In this document: in pieces, positions 27,060 to 39,110 of the stretch
Layout of the letters: every line of letters starts with the position of its first letter
Numbering within the stretch: the first letter of the stretch is position 1
Assembly: GCA_030159075.1 (NCBI GenBank)
Contig: BROG01000230.1
Span: forward strand, 605,001 to 669,000
Direction: 5' to 3'
Length of the DNA: 64,000 nt
Origin: Atrina japonica
Taxonomy: Eukaryota; Mollusca; Bivalvia; Pterioida; Pinnidae
Program-made: the position numbers and the translations under genes
The notes under the pieces: generated by a model
What the model was told of the DNA's origin: nothing
The model's input: only the letters and a program-made list of their open reading frames with translations
The model's database searches: none

Positions 27060-29600
27060 GTAGAATCGCATCCAGAGAAACAGAGTAATCGCAAACAAGA
27101 CTATTATACCGACCGTAAAAATTGCGGAACGTTAACATCAAACTCGCTTTTCGATATCCTTGACATATCGCATCATTTGTGAAATATAAATTCCATATGC
27201 AGGTGAGAGTGGGATATTACTACTTTAGTGTGGAAAATTTACGATCGGAAAGCCGAAATCGTCGCGTTTGTCATAAAGCTTTGTTGCCAATTTCTCTCAT
27301 GCTGTGTCTATAGTAAGTAAAATGTGTAAGTTTGAAGCGTGTTTACCTGATTCTGTTGTATCGTTAATTTCTAGTTCGCTGGGATATAACGGATTGACAT
27401 ATGTAGAAAAAAATGTAATTGTTAATTGACAAAACGTCGTCAGCCAATAAAGGGACACAATTGACTCTCATAGGAATACCGACAGTTTGTTTAGAGACAA
27501 CGTCTCAGAACATAACAAATATATTGTCTTTTAGAAAGAAATTCCAGCATGATTTTTATATCAACTTCAGTGTATTAATGTGTAAAATAAGAGTGGTGTT
27601 TGACAAAATAAGTATCATGATTTCCAATCACTACATATTTAAAATTTGTGGTATCACCTTTAATGAATAAAACAGTTGTCTATGATGCTAAAATGTATTT
27701 CTTTTAATTTTTATGTGGAAAAATTGTGTAAAGAGTAGAGAAGTCGTATGTTTTGATACTGTGAATTTGAGAATAATTGTGTGCCTTTAAATTTCCTAAA
27801 AGTTGTTTAGAATTTTTAAGTATCAAAATCAAATTTACATCGCTTCTGGAATAATCAACCGAACAATATTGCTGAGGTTTCTCCTTAACGACTATCAATA
27901 TCTTGGTGAGGAGTAAAGATAAAGGTTTGGTAGAACATTTGATTGATCCTGCTATGCACCTCTGCTTATATGGGGTTTTATGAAGTTGAGGTATCCAATA
28001 TAAATATGGTAGCTCAAAATCAGTATCGGCTGTAGGTATATCAAAACAGTAATAAGGACACGTGATTTCACGGATCTCGTCCTTTGAAAGTGGGCTACGT
28101 GTGTATGTAGGATTACCAGAATAAACCCTAGCTCTTCTAATAAACGATAAGAGTAATGTGCCTTGCAAATAAAAACTATATTATTTGAGGCGTTGTCTGC
28201 TGGGACCAGTACATGTTTGTTATATAATCTATCAAGCTTAGTTACTACTTCTGAATCACTAAATACAGAGGGATAACGTGTTTTCACAGTTCCATTAAGT
28301 TTTCGAATACGAGAATTTATCAACTATCGTACAGCTTTTAGCCATTCAGACAAAGTGTCTGGTGTACGTCTTCATGTTTGATCCATTGTCTGGCATAATC
28401 TTCGACAGAATTCAAAACTAAACTAAAATTCTGACGACAATTAAACGAACGGGCTTCGTGGTATTTAGGACCTCTTAAAATAAGATTTTTCAGGGTTCAA
28501 TTTTCAACATTAGAAACGTCGCCGGTGATGACATGCCCGGTAGGATTATATTTGAAGGGAGATTATGCACATGAACATGTGGCGGTGTTGTGTAGAAGAT
28601 GGTTGATATCTAGGCACTGCAAGACCCGTTTGTAATTAAATAGATTGAATGCGATGCTACATGCATAGTTATATCAAATGCAAGGCGTGGTCTTCAGACT
28701 GAACTTTTTTGTGATTTAGAACATCGCCAATGTTTAAAGGGTCTATACCTTTTTGTAAATTTAAATTTTAAAAAGAAGTTTCTGATCAGAACAGTCATCG
28801 TTTGTAACGCGTATAGGCCTGAACAGTCTGTGGTAAGCAACGTCCGTTATAATGGAATTCAGTGTGTTTTCTAGGGTTGAACAATCCGTGGAGGGGTTCA
28901 TTCTTGCTTCCTGAAAACGTTCATTATCTGGTGTAAAAGGAAGAGAACAAAGTTTGCTGCCAATGTGATGAAGGCCCATTTTTTGTTAACGTAAGGTAAA
29001 AGAGGTGGATGAAAAAGTGATATCATTTGTGTTGGGTCTGCTGTATGAACGATGTCTGTGACTTCGCTTACGTATTACGTTAGAATTAAAACGTTTCATC
29101 ACATTAACACCACTACATAGTGTGATTGATAGATTTCCTACACTTTGAATATTATCGTTACATCCATTGTGCCAAAATGTTTAATCCAAAATTCATCACG
29201 TTGTCTACGGAAGGGGGTACTCAATGTGGGATTGTTGGTCCAGTGGTATACTTTTTCAATTATACGCACTCTCATAGACAAAATGGAATGGTCAGGGGAG
29301 TTGAAATGTCGATAGAGTGTCTGGTTACCCTCATTATTAACCTCAAATCGATGGCCAGACACTCTTTTATTTAAAGGTCCCTTAGTCTCGCCAACATAAA
29401 TCAAACCACACAACGGAACACTCAATACCGTAATCACAGTTAGATGATTTACAATCCAGATGATCCCAGTTTCTGGTTTTGTAATGCTTATTTGTGAGAT
29501 TGCTAGTAAACTCCTCGTCAGTTGTTAATTTATGACATGTTTTACCATTTTTAAAGAACATTTTGAAATGGATGGCATATTATTTGAAATGAACCCTAAA
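27060..29600 (-). mobile_element. Naiad-type PLE copy F, most complete 5' region in the window
   Basis: Minus-strand order: Cys-rich segment (29560-29420), GIY-YIG endonuclease (29437-29138), linker (28979-28350), RT fingers (28323-27704), palm traces (27700-27330), tail to 27060. This copy gives the clearest view that the endonuclease is N-terminal to the RT. Frameshifts occur at about 29420, 29150, 28760, 28000 and 27700. A ~170-bp segment between copies E and F (26890-27060) is of unknown origin. Confidence 0.82.
29138..29437 (-). pseudogene. Naiad copy F N-terminal GIY-YIG endonuclease
   Basis: CGLIYVGETKGPLNKRVSGH shows the two strands (G-L-I-Y and Y-V-G) and the Arg of the GIY-YIG fold, followed by HFNSPDHSI and FRRQRDEFWIKHFGT with the Glu. 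Just upstream, in another frame, lie DHLDCKSSNCDYGIECS and KTCHKL, Cys-rich and probably a zinc-binding knuckle fused to the nuclease. The role is to nick target DNA for priming. A frameshift separates the Cys region from the nuclease. Confidence 0.82.
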
Positions 29601-29893
29601 AAATGTCATCCAGTCGAATCTTACAATATGGGCACATAAGCTTTGAACCAGAATTTACTATCCTTAGACTGTACAAATGATAAGTTGGTAATGTCGCTTA
29701 GGACAACCCGAGGAGCACCAAACAACCTCTGCGAGTCTGTGCTCCTTGTAGACTCGACAGAAGGGTACCTTTTTATACTAGGCGCCGTGTCATCCAGTAT
29801 GCAATTTGGTACTTTTTTATTATTCAGTAAATTTATGTACCGAGCGACAATTATCCTCGGGGACAAAATGTCCACCAGCAGTGGTACGATCAC
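29601..29893 (-). other. Unassigned open frame 5' of Naiad copy F
   Basis: A 90-codon minus frame containing TRSTDSQRLFGAPRVVLSDI. It might be the start of the Naiad ORF or unrelated sequence; I do not recognise it. Confidence 0.3.
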
Positions 29894-30315
29894 GACTTTT
29901 CCATGCTACAATATCCACAATTAAGCAGTAATATCTAGCAACCTCCTTCATATGTGGTTTATCGCCGATATGACAGGATGCATTCAACATATGAACATAT
30001 CAAATAGAGAAGCAAATTAGTTACCGTTAACCTATTTTCAAATGAATATCGATAATTGCTTTTGTTGTAACGTTCCGTAAATATCGTCGGTATAATTATC
30101 TTGTCGGCAGTTACTCTGTTTCAGTAAAGGATATATTGAGTTCATTTGGATTTGACTGGACTCACGGTGGGTGTGACCGGTCAACAGGGGATGTTTACTT
30201 CTCCATAGCACCTGATCCAACCTTTCGTTTTTCAGATGTCCGTGTTTAACCAATGTACAGCAGAATTGTATATTTGTCTACTGGACATCCTGGAAGGTAA
30301 TTCTATGGTATCTGT
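29890..30315 (+). mobile_element. Naiad-type 3' tail, plus orientation
   Basis: Reverse complement of the tail beside copies D and G: TTTTCCATGCTACAATATCC, GACTCACGGTGGGTGTGACC, GGTCAACAGGGGATG, CACCTGATCCAACC, GGACATCCTGGAAGG, GGTATCTG. RT sequence is absent. Confidence 0.75.
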
Positions 30316-30442
30316 CAATTTCAAATCCTTTCTGTCATCAACATACAGGAATCCAGTGAAAAGTAAAAGCATCTCATGTGAAGCTTAACTTTACCGAAAA
30401 CTTATTAGAATTATCTGTATGTTATCCAAGACCATGTGTTGA

Positions 30443-30687
30443 TTTAATTTAATTTGATTTTTTGTTTAACGCCATACTCAACAATTTTTCAGTCATATGA
30501 TGGCGTCCAGTTTTTATTGTTGGAGGAGAAACCCCGGTTACCCGGGTAAAGACCACCGACCTTCCGCAAGAAAACTGGCAAACTTTCCCACTTAATTCGA
30601 AATGACCCTAGCGGGATTCGAACCAGAGGTTAGAGGCCGTGTGATTTACAGCGCAATGCTCTAACCACTCGGCCACGGAGGCCCCTT
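30443..30687 (-). mobile_element. tRNA-derived SINE with 10-bp target-site duplication
   Basis: Minus strand starts GGCCTCCGTGGCCGAGTGGT (A box), then GGTTCGAATCC (B box), a body including CGGGTAACCGGGGTTTCTCC, and the tail GGCGTTAAACAAAAAATC. CATGTGTTGA flanks it at 30433-30442 and 30688-30697. The tail type is common in molluscan SINEs. RNA polymerase III promoter inside; mobilised by LINE machinery. Confidence 0.9.
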
Positions 30688-30697
30688 CATGTGTTGA

Positions 30698-31260
30698 ATG
30701 GTGAGAGATAAACCTAAATATAAAATTACAAATATTGATGCGTTTGAGATATATCTATTAATAAACGGTTGGCATAATCTGTCTATGACTGTGTAAATTT
30801 CACTGTTTAATATAAGTCCTTCAAAGGACACCCTTTAAAATATGTGCAATTAAATGTCAACGAGAGCTAGGCAAACCCTGGTAACAGATGTTTATCAAAC
30901 TAAGTATGTATTTTTTATTATTAAATGCTTTAAAATTAATGTCTTTAAAATTCATTTCTATATAGTAAGAGCAAATACAACATTCCACATATCACAGACC
31001 TTTCCAAAATCGTAACGAAATAGCCCTGCCCTTTATATACAACAGATATACTACCCTGCAAGTATACAATTTAAAACAAAACAAACAGGTCAAAACAAAA
31101 ACATTGGGAGAGGGGTTGGATGAAATTTCTTGAAATCAATGACGAAAGCTGCACCCATTTTTAATATCATTTAAAACACCAGAGAGTGACATTAAAGGAA
31201 GAAAACAAGTGTAATACAATTCTAAAGATAGTTCAATGTTTATCGATCAAATACAAGTAA
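30698..31260. other. Unique sequence
   Basis: Between the SINE and Naiad copy G; nothing recognised. Confidence 0.5.
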
Positions 31261-31277
31261 TAAGATATAAAAATTTC

Positions 31278-32790
31278 AGATACCAAAGTATAAATCAATA
31301 GAATGTCCAGGATATCGATACAAATCCGGTAAAAATGGACCTCTGGAAACCAAGACGTGGGATCAGGTGCGATGGAGGAGTAAGCATCCCCTGTCGACCG
31401 GTCACACCCGCCGTGAGTCCACAGTCAAGTCCAATGAAACAAGTGAGGAGTGTATCCTCGTCACAATTGGTACAGACGTCTCAACAACCGCCAACGACAA
31501 GGCAACTCAACATTTCACCTAGTGAAACAGAGTAGTCGCAAACAAGACTATTATACCGACCGTAAAATTTGCCGAACGTTGACATTAAACGCGGTTTTCG
31601 ATATCCCTGTGTCAATAATTTGTCAGTGAGTAGTTTACCTTTATATATGAAATTTCCATATGTTGTGCACACGCCCTGGCATATCGGATCATTTGTGAAA
31701 TATAGACTCCATATGCGGGTGACTGAGGGATATTACTACTTAAATGTGGAAGATTTACGATGGGAAAGCCGAAATCGTCGCGTTTATCGTATAGCTTAGT
31801 CGCTAATTTCCCGTCTGTGTTTATATTTAGTAAAATGTCTAAGTATGAAGCGTGTGTGCTTCATTCTGTTGTATCTTGAATTTCTAGTTCGCTGGGATAT
31901 ATCGCATTGACATATGTATGAAAATTGTCATTATTAATTGACAAAGCGTCGTCGATATATCTAAATGTCAAATTAAAGGACACCGCTAACTTTTTCTTCT
32001 TTTGATTCAGCAGTTTCTGAATGAAGTCTGCTTCGTATAAATAAAGGCACAGGTCGGCCAATAAAGGAGCACAATTGGTTCCCATAGGAATGCCGACAGT
32101 TTGTTGAACGACCACGTCTCCGAACATTACAAATATATTGTCTATTAGAAATTCCAGCATGTTTTTTATATCAACTTCAGTATATTTATGTGTAGAGTGG
32201 TGTTTGACGAAATAAGTATCCTGATAGCCAATCACTAGATATTTAAATTTTCGGGTACCACCTTTAGTGAAAAAGCAGTTGTCTATGATGCTGAAAAGTC
32301 TTTCTTTTATCTTTGTATGTGGAATAGTAGTGTAAAGAGTAGAGAAGTCATAAGTTTTGATACTGTGAATTCGAGAAAAATTGTGTGCCTTCAAATTTTC
32401 TAAAAGCTGTTTAGAATTTTTAAGTATCCACATCTGATTTACACCGCTTCTGTAATAAGCAACTATACAGTATTGTTGAAGTTTTTCCTTAATGGCTGTC
32501 AAAATCTTGGTAAGGAGTAAAGATAAAGGTTTGGTAGAACATTTGCTGGATCCTGCTATGTATCTTTGCTTATATGGGGTTTTATGAAGTTTGGGTATCC
32601 TGTATAAATGTGGTAGCTCGAAATCGGTATCCGTTGTAGGTATATCAAATGAGCGTAATACGGACACGTGGTTTTGAAGGATCTCGTCCTTTGAAAGTGA
32701 GCTACGTGTGTATGTAGGATTTCCAGAATTCGTATTAAACCCAAGTTCTTCTAATAAACAATTATAGTAATGTGAATGATAATCTGTCAT
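31278..32790 (-). mobile_element. Naiad-type PLE copy G, longest continuous RT
   Basis: RT at 32790-31861, a frame break, the thumb in other frames (31860-31640), then the full tail including the GGATCAGGTG...CCGGTCAC block in single, unexpanded copy. It ends with CAGATACCAAAGTATAAATC at 31278. The endonuclease is lost. Confidence 0.85.
31861..32790 (-). pseudogene. Naiad copy G RT (fingers and palm)
   Basis: 309 codons. Fingers contain LYRIPKLHKTPYKQRYIAGS (residues about 62-81). Motif A YDFSTLYTTIPH is at about 147-158, motif B VGIPMGTNCAPLLADLCLYL at about 232-251, motif C FRYIDDALSINN at about 286-297. All catalytic Asp residues are present. The frame ends at LEIQDTTE* where other copies continue to ASYLDILLN, so the thumb is cut off by a stop/frameshift. 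Full Naiad ORFs are much longer. Confidence 0.85.
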
Positions 32791-33254
32791 ACAAACTTTG
32801 AATCTGAAAATTCGTGTGTGTTATTTATTTAGAAAATTAACGTTAGTTATCATTTTTTTTTTTTTTGCCAAAAATTATTTATTTCATGTTTTGCATCTAT
32901 TGTGAAGTTTGTAAATGTAATGCGTAGTTTTGTTAATTAAGTGTTTTGTATACCTTTGTATACCATTTTGGCACAAACTGCATACACTGTTATCAGGGCG
33001 GATCCATATATTTTCTAATGAAATGCAAATTGGTGCTTCCCGTTTAATTCTTATACAGTAATTGAATGTCAACGATTGTTATATTTTTGGGATATTTAGT
33101 TGACAATAATTAACAGAAAATCGGTATAAATCTGTATCCAAAGCTATTTTTACAAATTTTACAAAGAAAACTATATTCATACATGTTGAGAAAAAATGTG
33201 ATAACGACGATTTCTTTTTTATATTTTATTTATGTATCTATTCACTTATTTTGC
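32791..33254. other. Unique sequence beside copy G
   Basis: No clear feature. A 13-base T run is at 32852. Confidence 0.4.
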
Positions 33255-33467
33255 CGAATTTGACCCGTTCATCGAAATAGAAAGGTTTCCATAGAACATT
33301 TGCGACGGGTGTGGTATGTCAGCATAAGACGCCGACTCCTTCCGGACACCTTGTCTTATCCCGTTTGGGATTCGTAATTGTCCGTCATGTTGAGACCATT
33401 TGCACATCTAATTCGTCGTGTTATAATGGACTTGAGTTTTTGATTATTAATTGGTACTTCTTCAATT

Positions 33468-33506
<39 letters not shown>

Positions 33507-33512
33507 TTGTTT
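33255..33512 (+). mobile_element. Naiad tail fragment and (TTTA)n
   Basis: GACCCGTTCATCGAAATAGA and GGTTTCCATAGAACATTTGC match the tail of copy A (in reverse) and the fragment at 39.7 kb. It is followed by GACTTGAG...ATTAATTGGTACTTCTT, also found at 51.06 kb, and by (TTTA)n at 33468-33510. Confidence 0.65.
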
Positions 33513-34239
33513 TTACAGAATTTGATGAAACCAAGACAGTCAAAAAGCCCGTGGCGTCAGCTTATTCAGTTTATTAAAGTCATATTCCGGAAATTATTAT
33601 ATTTCCTACACAAATCCATTACTTACAGAAGGAAAATATTATTTTTAAAAATCATTATATTAATGGAGTTATGATTCAGTATTTGCTAAAACATAATGGA
33701 ATCATGAGGAGTGGTACACACAAATGTCTACCTTGAATTATGTCACTACACAACTTGATGTCGACAGATTAATGAAATTAATAGATCAGGTTAGCAACTG
33801 ACCAAACTTGTTCAGTGAAAATGTCATTTTATTCATCATCGGTATGTCAGATGCCATGTATTTTTCGGCTATTGATGTTTATCAAATTTACCCATTTTTG
33901 TGAGGAGAATAAAAATATAAAACCATCCACAAGAGCCAAAGAAATAAGTAAAATAAACAACAACACATTTTAGTTTCTCAAATGTGTCAAACATCATGAA
34001 TTAAAAATGGGGCGTTAATGTATTTGTAGACATTAATCATATTTCAGACTATATAGGTTCATAATTAATTTTGTATTGAAAGTCTCTTTAAATGCTCCGA
34101 TTTATCTGTAAACGATTTGCTTTTAAAATATTTTCTTACTGAAACATGGTGCACAAATGAGGAAAAAATACATTGTTACAATCGACATTTCGAAACAAAC
34201 TCCCTTTATATTTTAATGTTTATGCGCTCTTCAAAGTTG
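33513..34239. other. Unique sequence
   Basis: Nothing recognised. Confidence 0.4.
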
Positions 34240-34385
34240 CACTATTGCGTTATCACGCTGTACTTGTAATATGTAGCATGTCTTTCATTCTCCGGTTGTA
34301 TGTGTGTGAGAGAGAGAAAGAGAGAGTGGGTGTTTGCGTGAGGGTGTTTATGACTGTGTTCATTTTTTCATGTTATTTTAATCGT

Positions 34386-34430
34386 TTTGTCCTGATGAAG
34401 GGACAGGTCGTCCCGAAAATTTGACATACA
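34386..34430 (+). ncRNA. Hammerhead ribozyme-like motif (probably degenerate)
   Basis: CTGATGA (34392-34398), a 5-bp stem II GGGAC/GTCCC with loop AGGTC, GAAA (34415-34418), then a minimal stem III and TTT before stem I TGTC/GACA. An extra A between CTGATGA and stem II and the short stem I suggest weakened activity. The flanking (34260-34345) is duplicated at 34640-34705. Confidence 0.5.
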
Positions 34431-34707
34431 ATTTATCTGTGTTGTTAGTCATTTTAGTGCTTTATATATTCTTTTCCTGACTTTTTTCTATTACTTATAT
34501 CCGACACCCTAGGATATATAGTGGTGTTGGATTTAGTGCTTTAGATATATATTAAAATGGTTCACACCAGTTATTACATAAATAAAAAAATTACAACGTC
34601 GAAATGCATTCAACGGGGTTCATTGTTATCATCTAGGAGTTATTGTAATATGTAGCATTTCTTTCACTCTCCGGTTGTGTGTGTGAGAGTGGGTGTATAT
34701 TGTATGT

Positions 34708-34710
<3 letters not shown>

Positions 34711-34793
<83 letters not shown>
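34711..34793. repeat. (TA)n microsatellite
   Basis: About 41 TA units directly before the MITE end; the insertion probably chose a TA inside it. Confidence 0.96.
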
Positions 34794-34796
<3 letters not shown>

Positions 34797-35755
34797 TGAA
34801 CCCGCTTTACGACGACATTCATTATAACGGAATATTCGGTATCCGACAAGAATTGCTCGGGAACAAACATACATGTACATAAAAAGTACTCATTACAACG
34901 GAATATTCGGTATCCGACTCCGACATCAGATTCCGGGTACAAATGTACAAAACTCAATGTAAATAAACTCTTTACAACGGCATAACATCGCAGTACATCC
35001 CACCCGCTAATCCGGCTATTGTTTTCAGTCTTGATTTTCTTCACGGTTGAGATCACAGGTAAAAATAAATGTGTCAATAAAACAATTACACCGTCAATTG
35101 TTCTTAATCTGCACTGATAGGTGATTGTCTAGGTGTAAACGATTAGCGCTTGAATCATCCCTACCTGTAGAGTAGGCAGTAGGTTTCGTTAGAACTCAAG
35201 CGACAGGAAGAGAAATACAAACTGTGTACAAATTAAAAAAAAATAATAATAAATAAATAAACATATTGTTGACAAGTTCCGTTACGCTACATGTCCGTGC
35301 CGCGGATCATTAAAATACTTCATTACTTACGATAATCGTAGACATTTTAGTAAAACTTTGTTAACCGCAATCGGTGAGCTTTTTATTTAAAAAATAATGA
35401 ATCTAACTCGGAATCAGGAGATATACTATTATACTATTACATTCGGGCATTTCGGGCATTTTGTACATGATCCGTGCATTTCACGACATCACCGATTTAC
35501 GATATGCGACCGAGAAAATGTTTACAATATGAACATGCATAAATATGATTAGTAAAAGGTTGAAAATAGTATGAAATAAAATAATGATATTTGTTATTGT
35601 AAGTTTATTTATTTACATGTACATATATGCGTAAATGATACTCAAGGGAGCTAACTATGAAATGCCCACTACATCAAATTCGTTACAGTGACAAATTCGA
35701 TATAACGTCATTCCTACATGGGAACAAACACGGTCGTTGTAAAGAGGGTTCACTG
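34794..35755. mobile_element. Non-autonomous pogo/Tigger-like MITE, 962 bp
   Basis: Left end CAGTGAACCCGCTTTACGAC; right end reverse complement CAGTGAACCCTCTTTACAAC. TA flanks both ends. The CAGTnnAACC-type end with TA duplication is typical of pogo/Tigger (Tc1-mariner superfamily). Sub-terminal words (ACGGAATATTCGGTATCCGA) repeat at 34828 and 34898. No transposase frame. Confidence 0.8.
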
Positions 35756-35990
35756 TATATATATACGCTTACGTACATCCGTCGGGTCAAACAGTGAATC
35801 AACAAGACCCTTTAGAGATATATAATATACTAATATCTATAGAATCTCAGATACCAAAGTATAAATCTACTCAAGAAGAAAATGTTCAGAAACCAATATT
35901 CCTCGATTTCGTACATACAAATTTGAATACAAGTATTATTCGGTGCGGGAGCACCATCATTGATATACATTAATTGCAATAAATTGTCAT

Positions 35991-36069
35991 ATGACATATT
36001 TCAAATATCAAATAAGATGCAGTTATGATGTATATTTAAATATCTTATTTGGTATTTGAAATATGTCAT
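35991..36069. repeat. 28-bp near-perfect hairpin
   Basis: Arms 35991-36018 and 36042-36069, starting ATGACATATTTCAAATATCA, pair over 28 positions with one G-U in RNA and a 23-nt loop. Confidence 0.85.
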
Positions 36070-36321
36070 AAAATTCATTCATTTGTTCGAGTACAGTGAA
36101 TATCAATTAGACTTTAGCGTAGAAGCTACAGATCATTATCTTAGATGAATATAACATATAAATTGTGTATTTACTTCCATACATTATATGATCAAAGAAA
36201 ACCAATATACAAGATATATATGCTTCTTTGGTGAACAAATATGTAATTTTACATGTCACTATAACTTAATAAAAGCACTTTACAAAATAAAGTGGTTGTC
36301 CTTCATGCACAATTTGAGATT

Positions 36322-38519
36322 TAAGGTTCCGCTAAAGTCAAATTTCGGTAAAAGATTCACAAAGTAAGTATTCCTTAAGTATGAGAAAACTAACCTTGAA
36401 ATTGAGCATACTGTTAAACATTTATACAGACTTGCAGCCTGTTTTGTGTTTGACTTGTTGGTACTGTAAGAAATAGTGTTTGCTTCGAATTATTTTGACA
36501 AAATGAATCAAAATTTTCAAAAAATGCACAGCTTTAAAAGACAAACTTTTCGTAATATAATACTCATATACTGTTACTCAGGTTTTCTACTAAGGGCAAG
36601 CGGTCTTTTAACTAAATATTTGAATTTAATGAGATATTTTTATTTTCCCGTCCGTGTTCCACAGCTGCTGACCGCGCCATCTTGAAAGAACATGACATGC
36701 TACAATTTCGCTTTCATACAAGAGATCGATTATGAATTTATTATTTTCTTTAGTTGTCAAATATACCTGTAATATGAACCAATCAACAAGCATTTAATGT
36801 GTGTACACCTCGTATGTTGCGGAGACATTTCCCTGGATTATTCTCACCACTGTTATCTGTTGTTGGTGCTGGTGGAAAATGAAAGTACTACGCACTTTCG
36901 TATTTTTGTTTTATTCAAACATTTAGAATTTTTGTTTCAATTATACATTCATTTTAAACTGAAATACTTTCAAATAGATTTTGGGAAATGTTCCGTTCAT
37001 AAAAATCGTTATTTCTTGAGTTTAGTTACGGATAACTTTGTAGCAACAACTTCCGGTTGACTGATATTCAGCTGATATTTGATTACGGAGACGTTAACAG
37101 CCCTATTTACAGAAGAAGTACAGATCTTCAAAGGGAATACTAAACACATGCTTGTCTATTTACTTCGCAATTATCCCTTTTTTTTATTATGTCTCAAAGA
37201 TCAAACAAGATTTGATGATAAAAAACAAACAAGTTAACCGGTCCCTCGTGTCAGGCATGACTCGGCATGAGCTAAAATGTTTTTCAAATTATTTTTCAAA
37301 ACTCCATAATTTTTAATTTTCAGTGAACATAGGATGATTAACTACCTAAATGATAGTTGTATATGCCTATAGCAAATAAAAATAAATAGTTTAAACTTTC
37401 TGTTTCCATCACTAATTTGTATGGAAGGCCAAACATTCAATAAAAATATCACTTTTTGCATTTCTGACAAATCGTTTTTTTGTTGTTTTTTTTAGTTACC
37501 AGATATGAAATACAGTCTTACAAAAAGTATTTAGTCACTATTAATATTAACTATGTACTTTGTATTTCATATAAAAATACATTGTTGACAAAAGTATTGT
37601 GAAGCCCTTTCTTATCCCCAGAGACATGTATAATGTGTTATATAGGCCCTATGTCTCTTATTCAATATTTCATTTCAGTATATTTTTTTCTCCGGTCATA
37701 AAGCAGTCTGAACACGTGTTGAACAAAACATTTAAGAAGAATTTATTTGTACATGCAAAAATTAAAATTTATCCATTTGACTTATATCTACTCTCTTTTT
37801 TCAAAAATTAAGAGAAACTTTTCTCACTTTTTCAGGTGGGAGAATAAAAAAAACATTGATTAAATTCTCCATACCCAATTTCTTTCTGAAAATGGTATGA
37901 CAAACCAGAGAATAACCTGCAAATCTAACGTAAACTGTACCTGAATGCTATTCAATACCCTTCTTTTTTCACTTGTATAAATGCTATGCGATATATATTT
38001 TTTACATCTTGTTAATAAAGTAAGTAGAATTTATAATAAAGAATATTCCTAGGACTATTTTTTGGTAATTTTAATGGCATTATAACCAAATGTGGAAATA
38101 GATATTACAGGTGCATTTTGTTCATGAGTATGTTATCATTACAGTTATGTTCCTCCATACATTTATGTAAAAGTAGTTCCCACTTGGAAAAATGACATCC
38201 ATTTTTTGATTTGCCTACCATGCTTTACAGTTGCATACCTTTTTTGTTTATTTGATATTTTTACTAAAAAGCCCCAACTTGCCAAAGATATGGCTTTATA
38301 GATGATGATGCTTAAATTTACTGTCCAGGTATTTTTTAAAACAGCAAGTGATATAATTTTTTTTACTCCACGTGCATTTTATGGCTTCAGTGTTATGGTA
38401 TTGTGATTCGGTACAGAATTCTGAAAATGTTGGTGTATAAAACATGGTATAATATTCTATAATAAGTTCAAATTTTGGTTTTGAAAAATCAGTCAAATTT
38501 GACTTTAGCGGAACCTTAA
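36322..38519. mobile_element. 2.2-kb DNA transposon remnant with ~25-bp terminal inverted repeats
   Basis: TTAAGGTTCCGCTAAAGTCA + AATTT at the left and its exact reverse complement at 38495-38519. The ends overlap a palindromic TTAA, so a TTAA duplication (piggyBac-like) or TA duplication are both possible. The inside has only short frames (for example 36797-37060) with no transposase motif. Confidence 0.75.
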
Positions 38520-38931
38520 ATGTATAAGTTTGACTCTAAATTTGTATATAACAAGTAAAAAAGGTATATCAAAAGGAGTATGATTTCGTTATAATACCAA
38601 TATAGATTTCAAAAATACATTATTTGCACAATTGTAGAAGAAGAAAATAAAGTCGGTAGTTTTTTTACCTTTCGATAATTGTTTATGAATAGATTGATGG
38701 AGACTTCGTAGAAACATAATTAAAAAGAATATGTCTGAACGAGCAGAGATAATATTAACCATATCCTTAAAAAGGAGGCAATGATTATAATACAAATGTT
38801 AGGTTTATATTATTTGCTGAGCATTTGGTGTTTATGATGTATTTGTTTATTATAAATATCGACATATTTTGATTGAGCTATTATTTAGGATCTCAAAATA
38901 GAAATACATTTGTATCAATATCTTGTGCATC
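38520..38931. other. Unique sequence
   Basis: Nothing recognised. Confidence 0.4.
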
Positions 38932-39110
38932 AGCGTCGGAAGCAAATTGAAAGTGTGGGGGGGGTAAACCAACTTAAAACACATACACACGCCAGAAGAT
39001 CTGGGACTAAGCCCCAATTTTTAAACAATTATGTCTATCTTTGCAAAAAAGTTAAAAAAGCTAAGCCCCCCTAGCCCCCCCACCTCCCCGGTTCCGACGC
39101 CTATGTTGTG
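38932..39110. mobile_element. Short MITE with GCGTCGGAA inverted ends
   Basis: Left CAGCGTCGGAAGC, right GGTTCCGACGCCTATG, with G-rich and C-rich runs just inside each end. About 180 bp, no coding. Confidence 0.6.

Noticed and set aside
30600..30687. tRNA gene (Ser/Leu-like) on the minus strand
   Set aside because: A and B boxes are present, but it is the head of a SINE with body, tail and a 10-bp target duplication; no proper acceptor stem.
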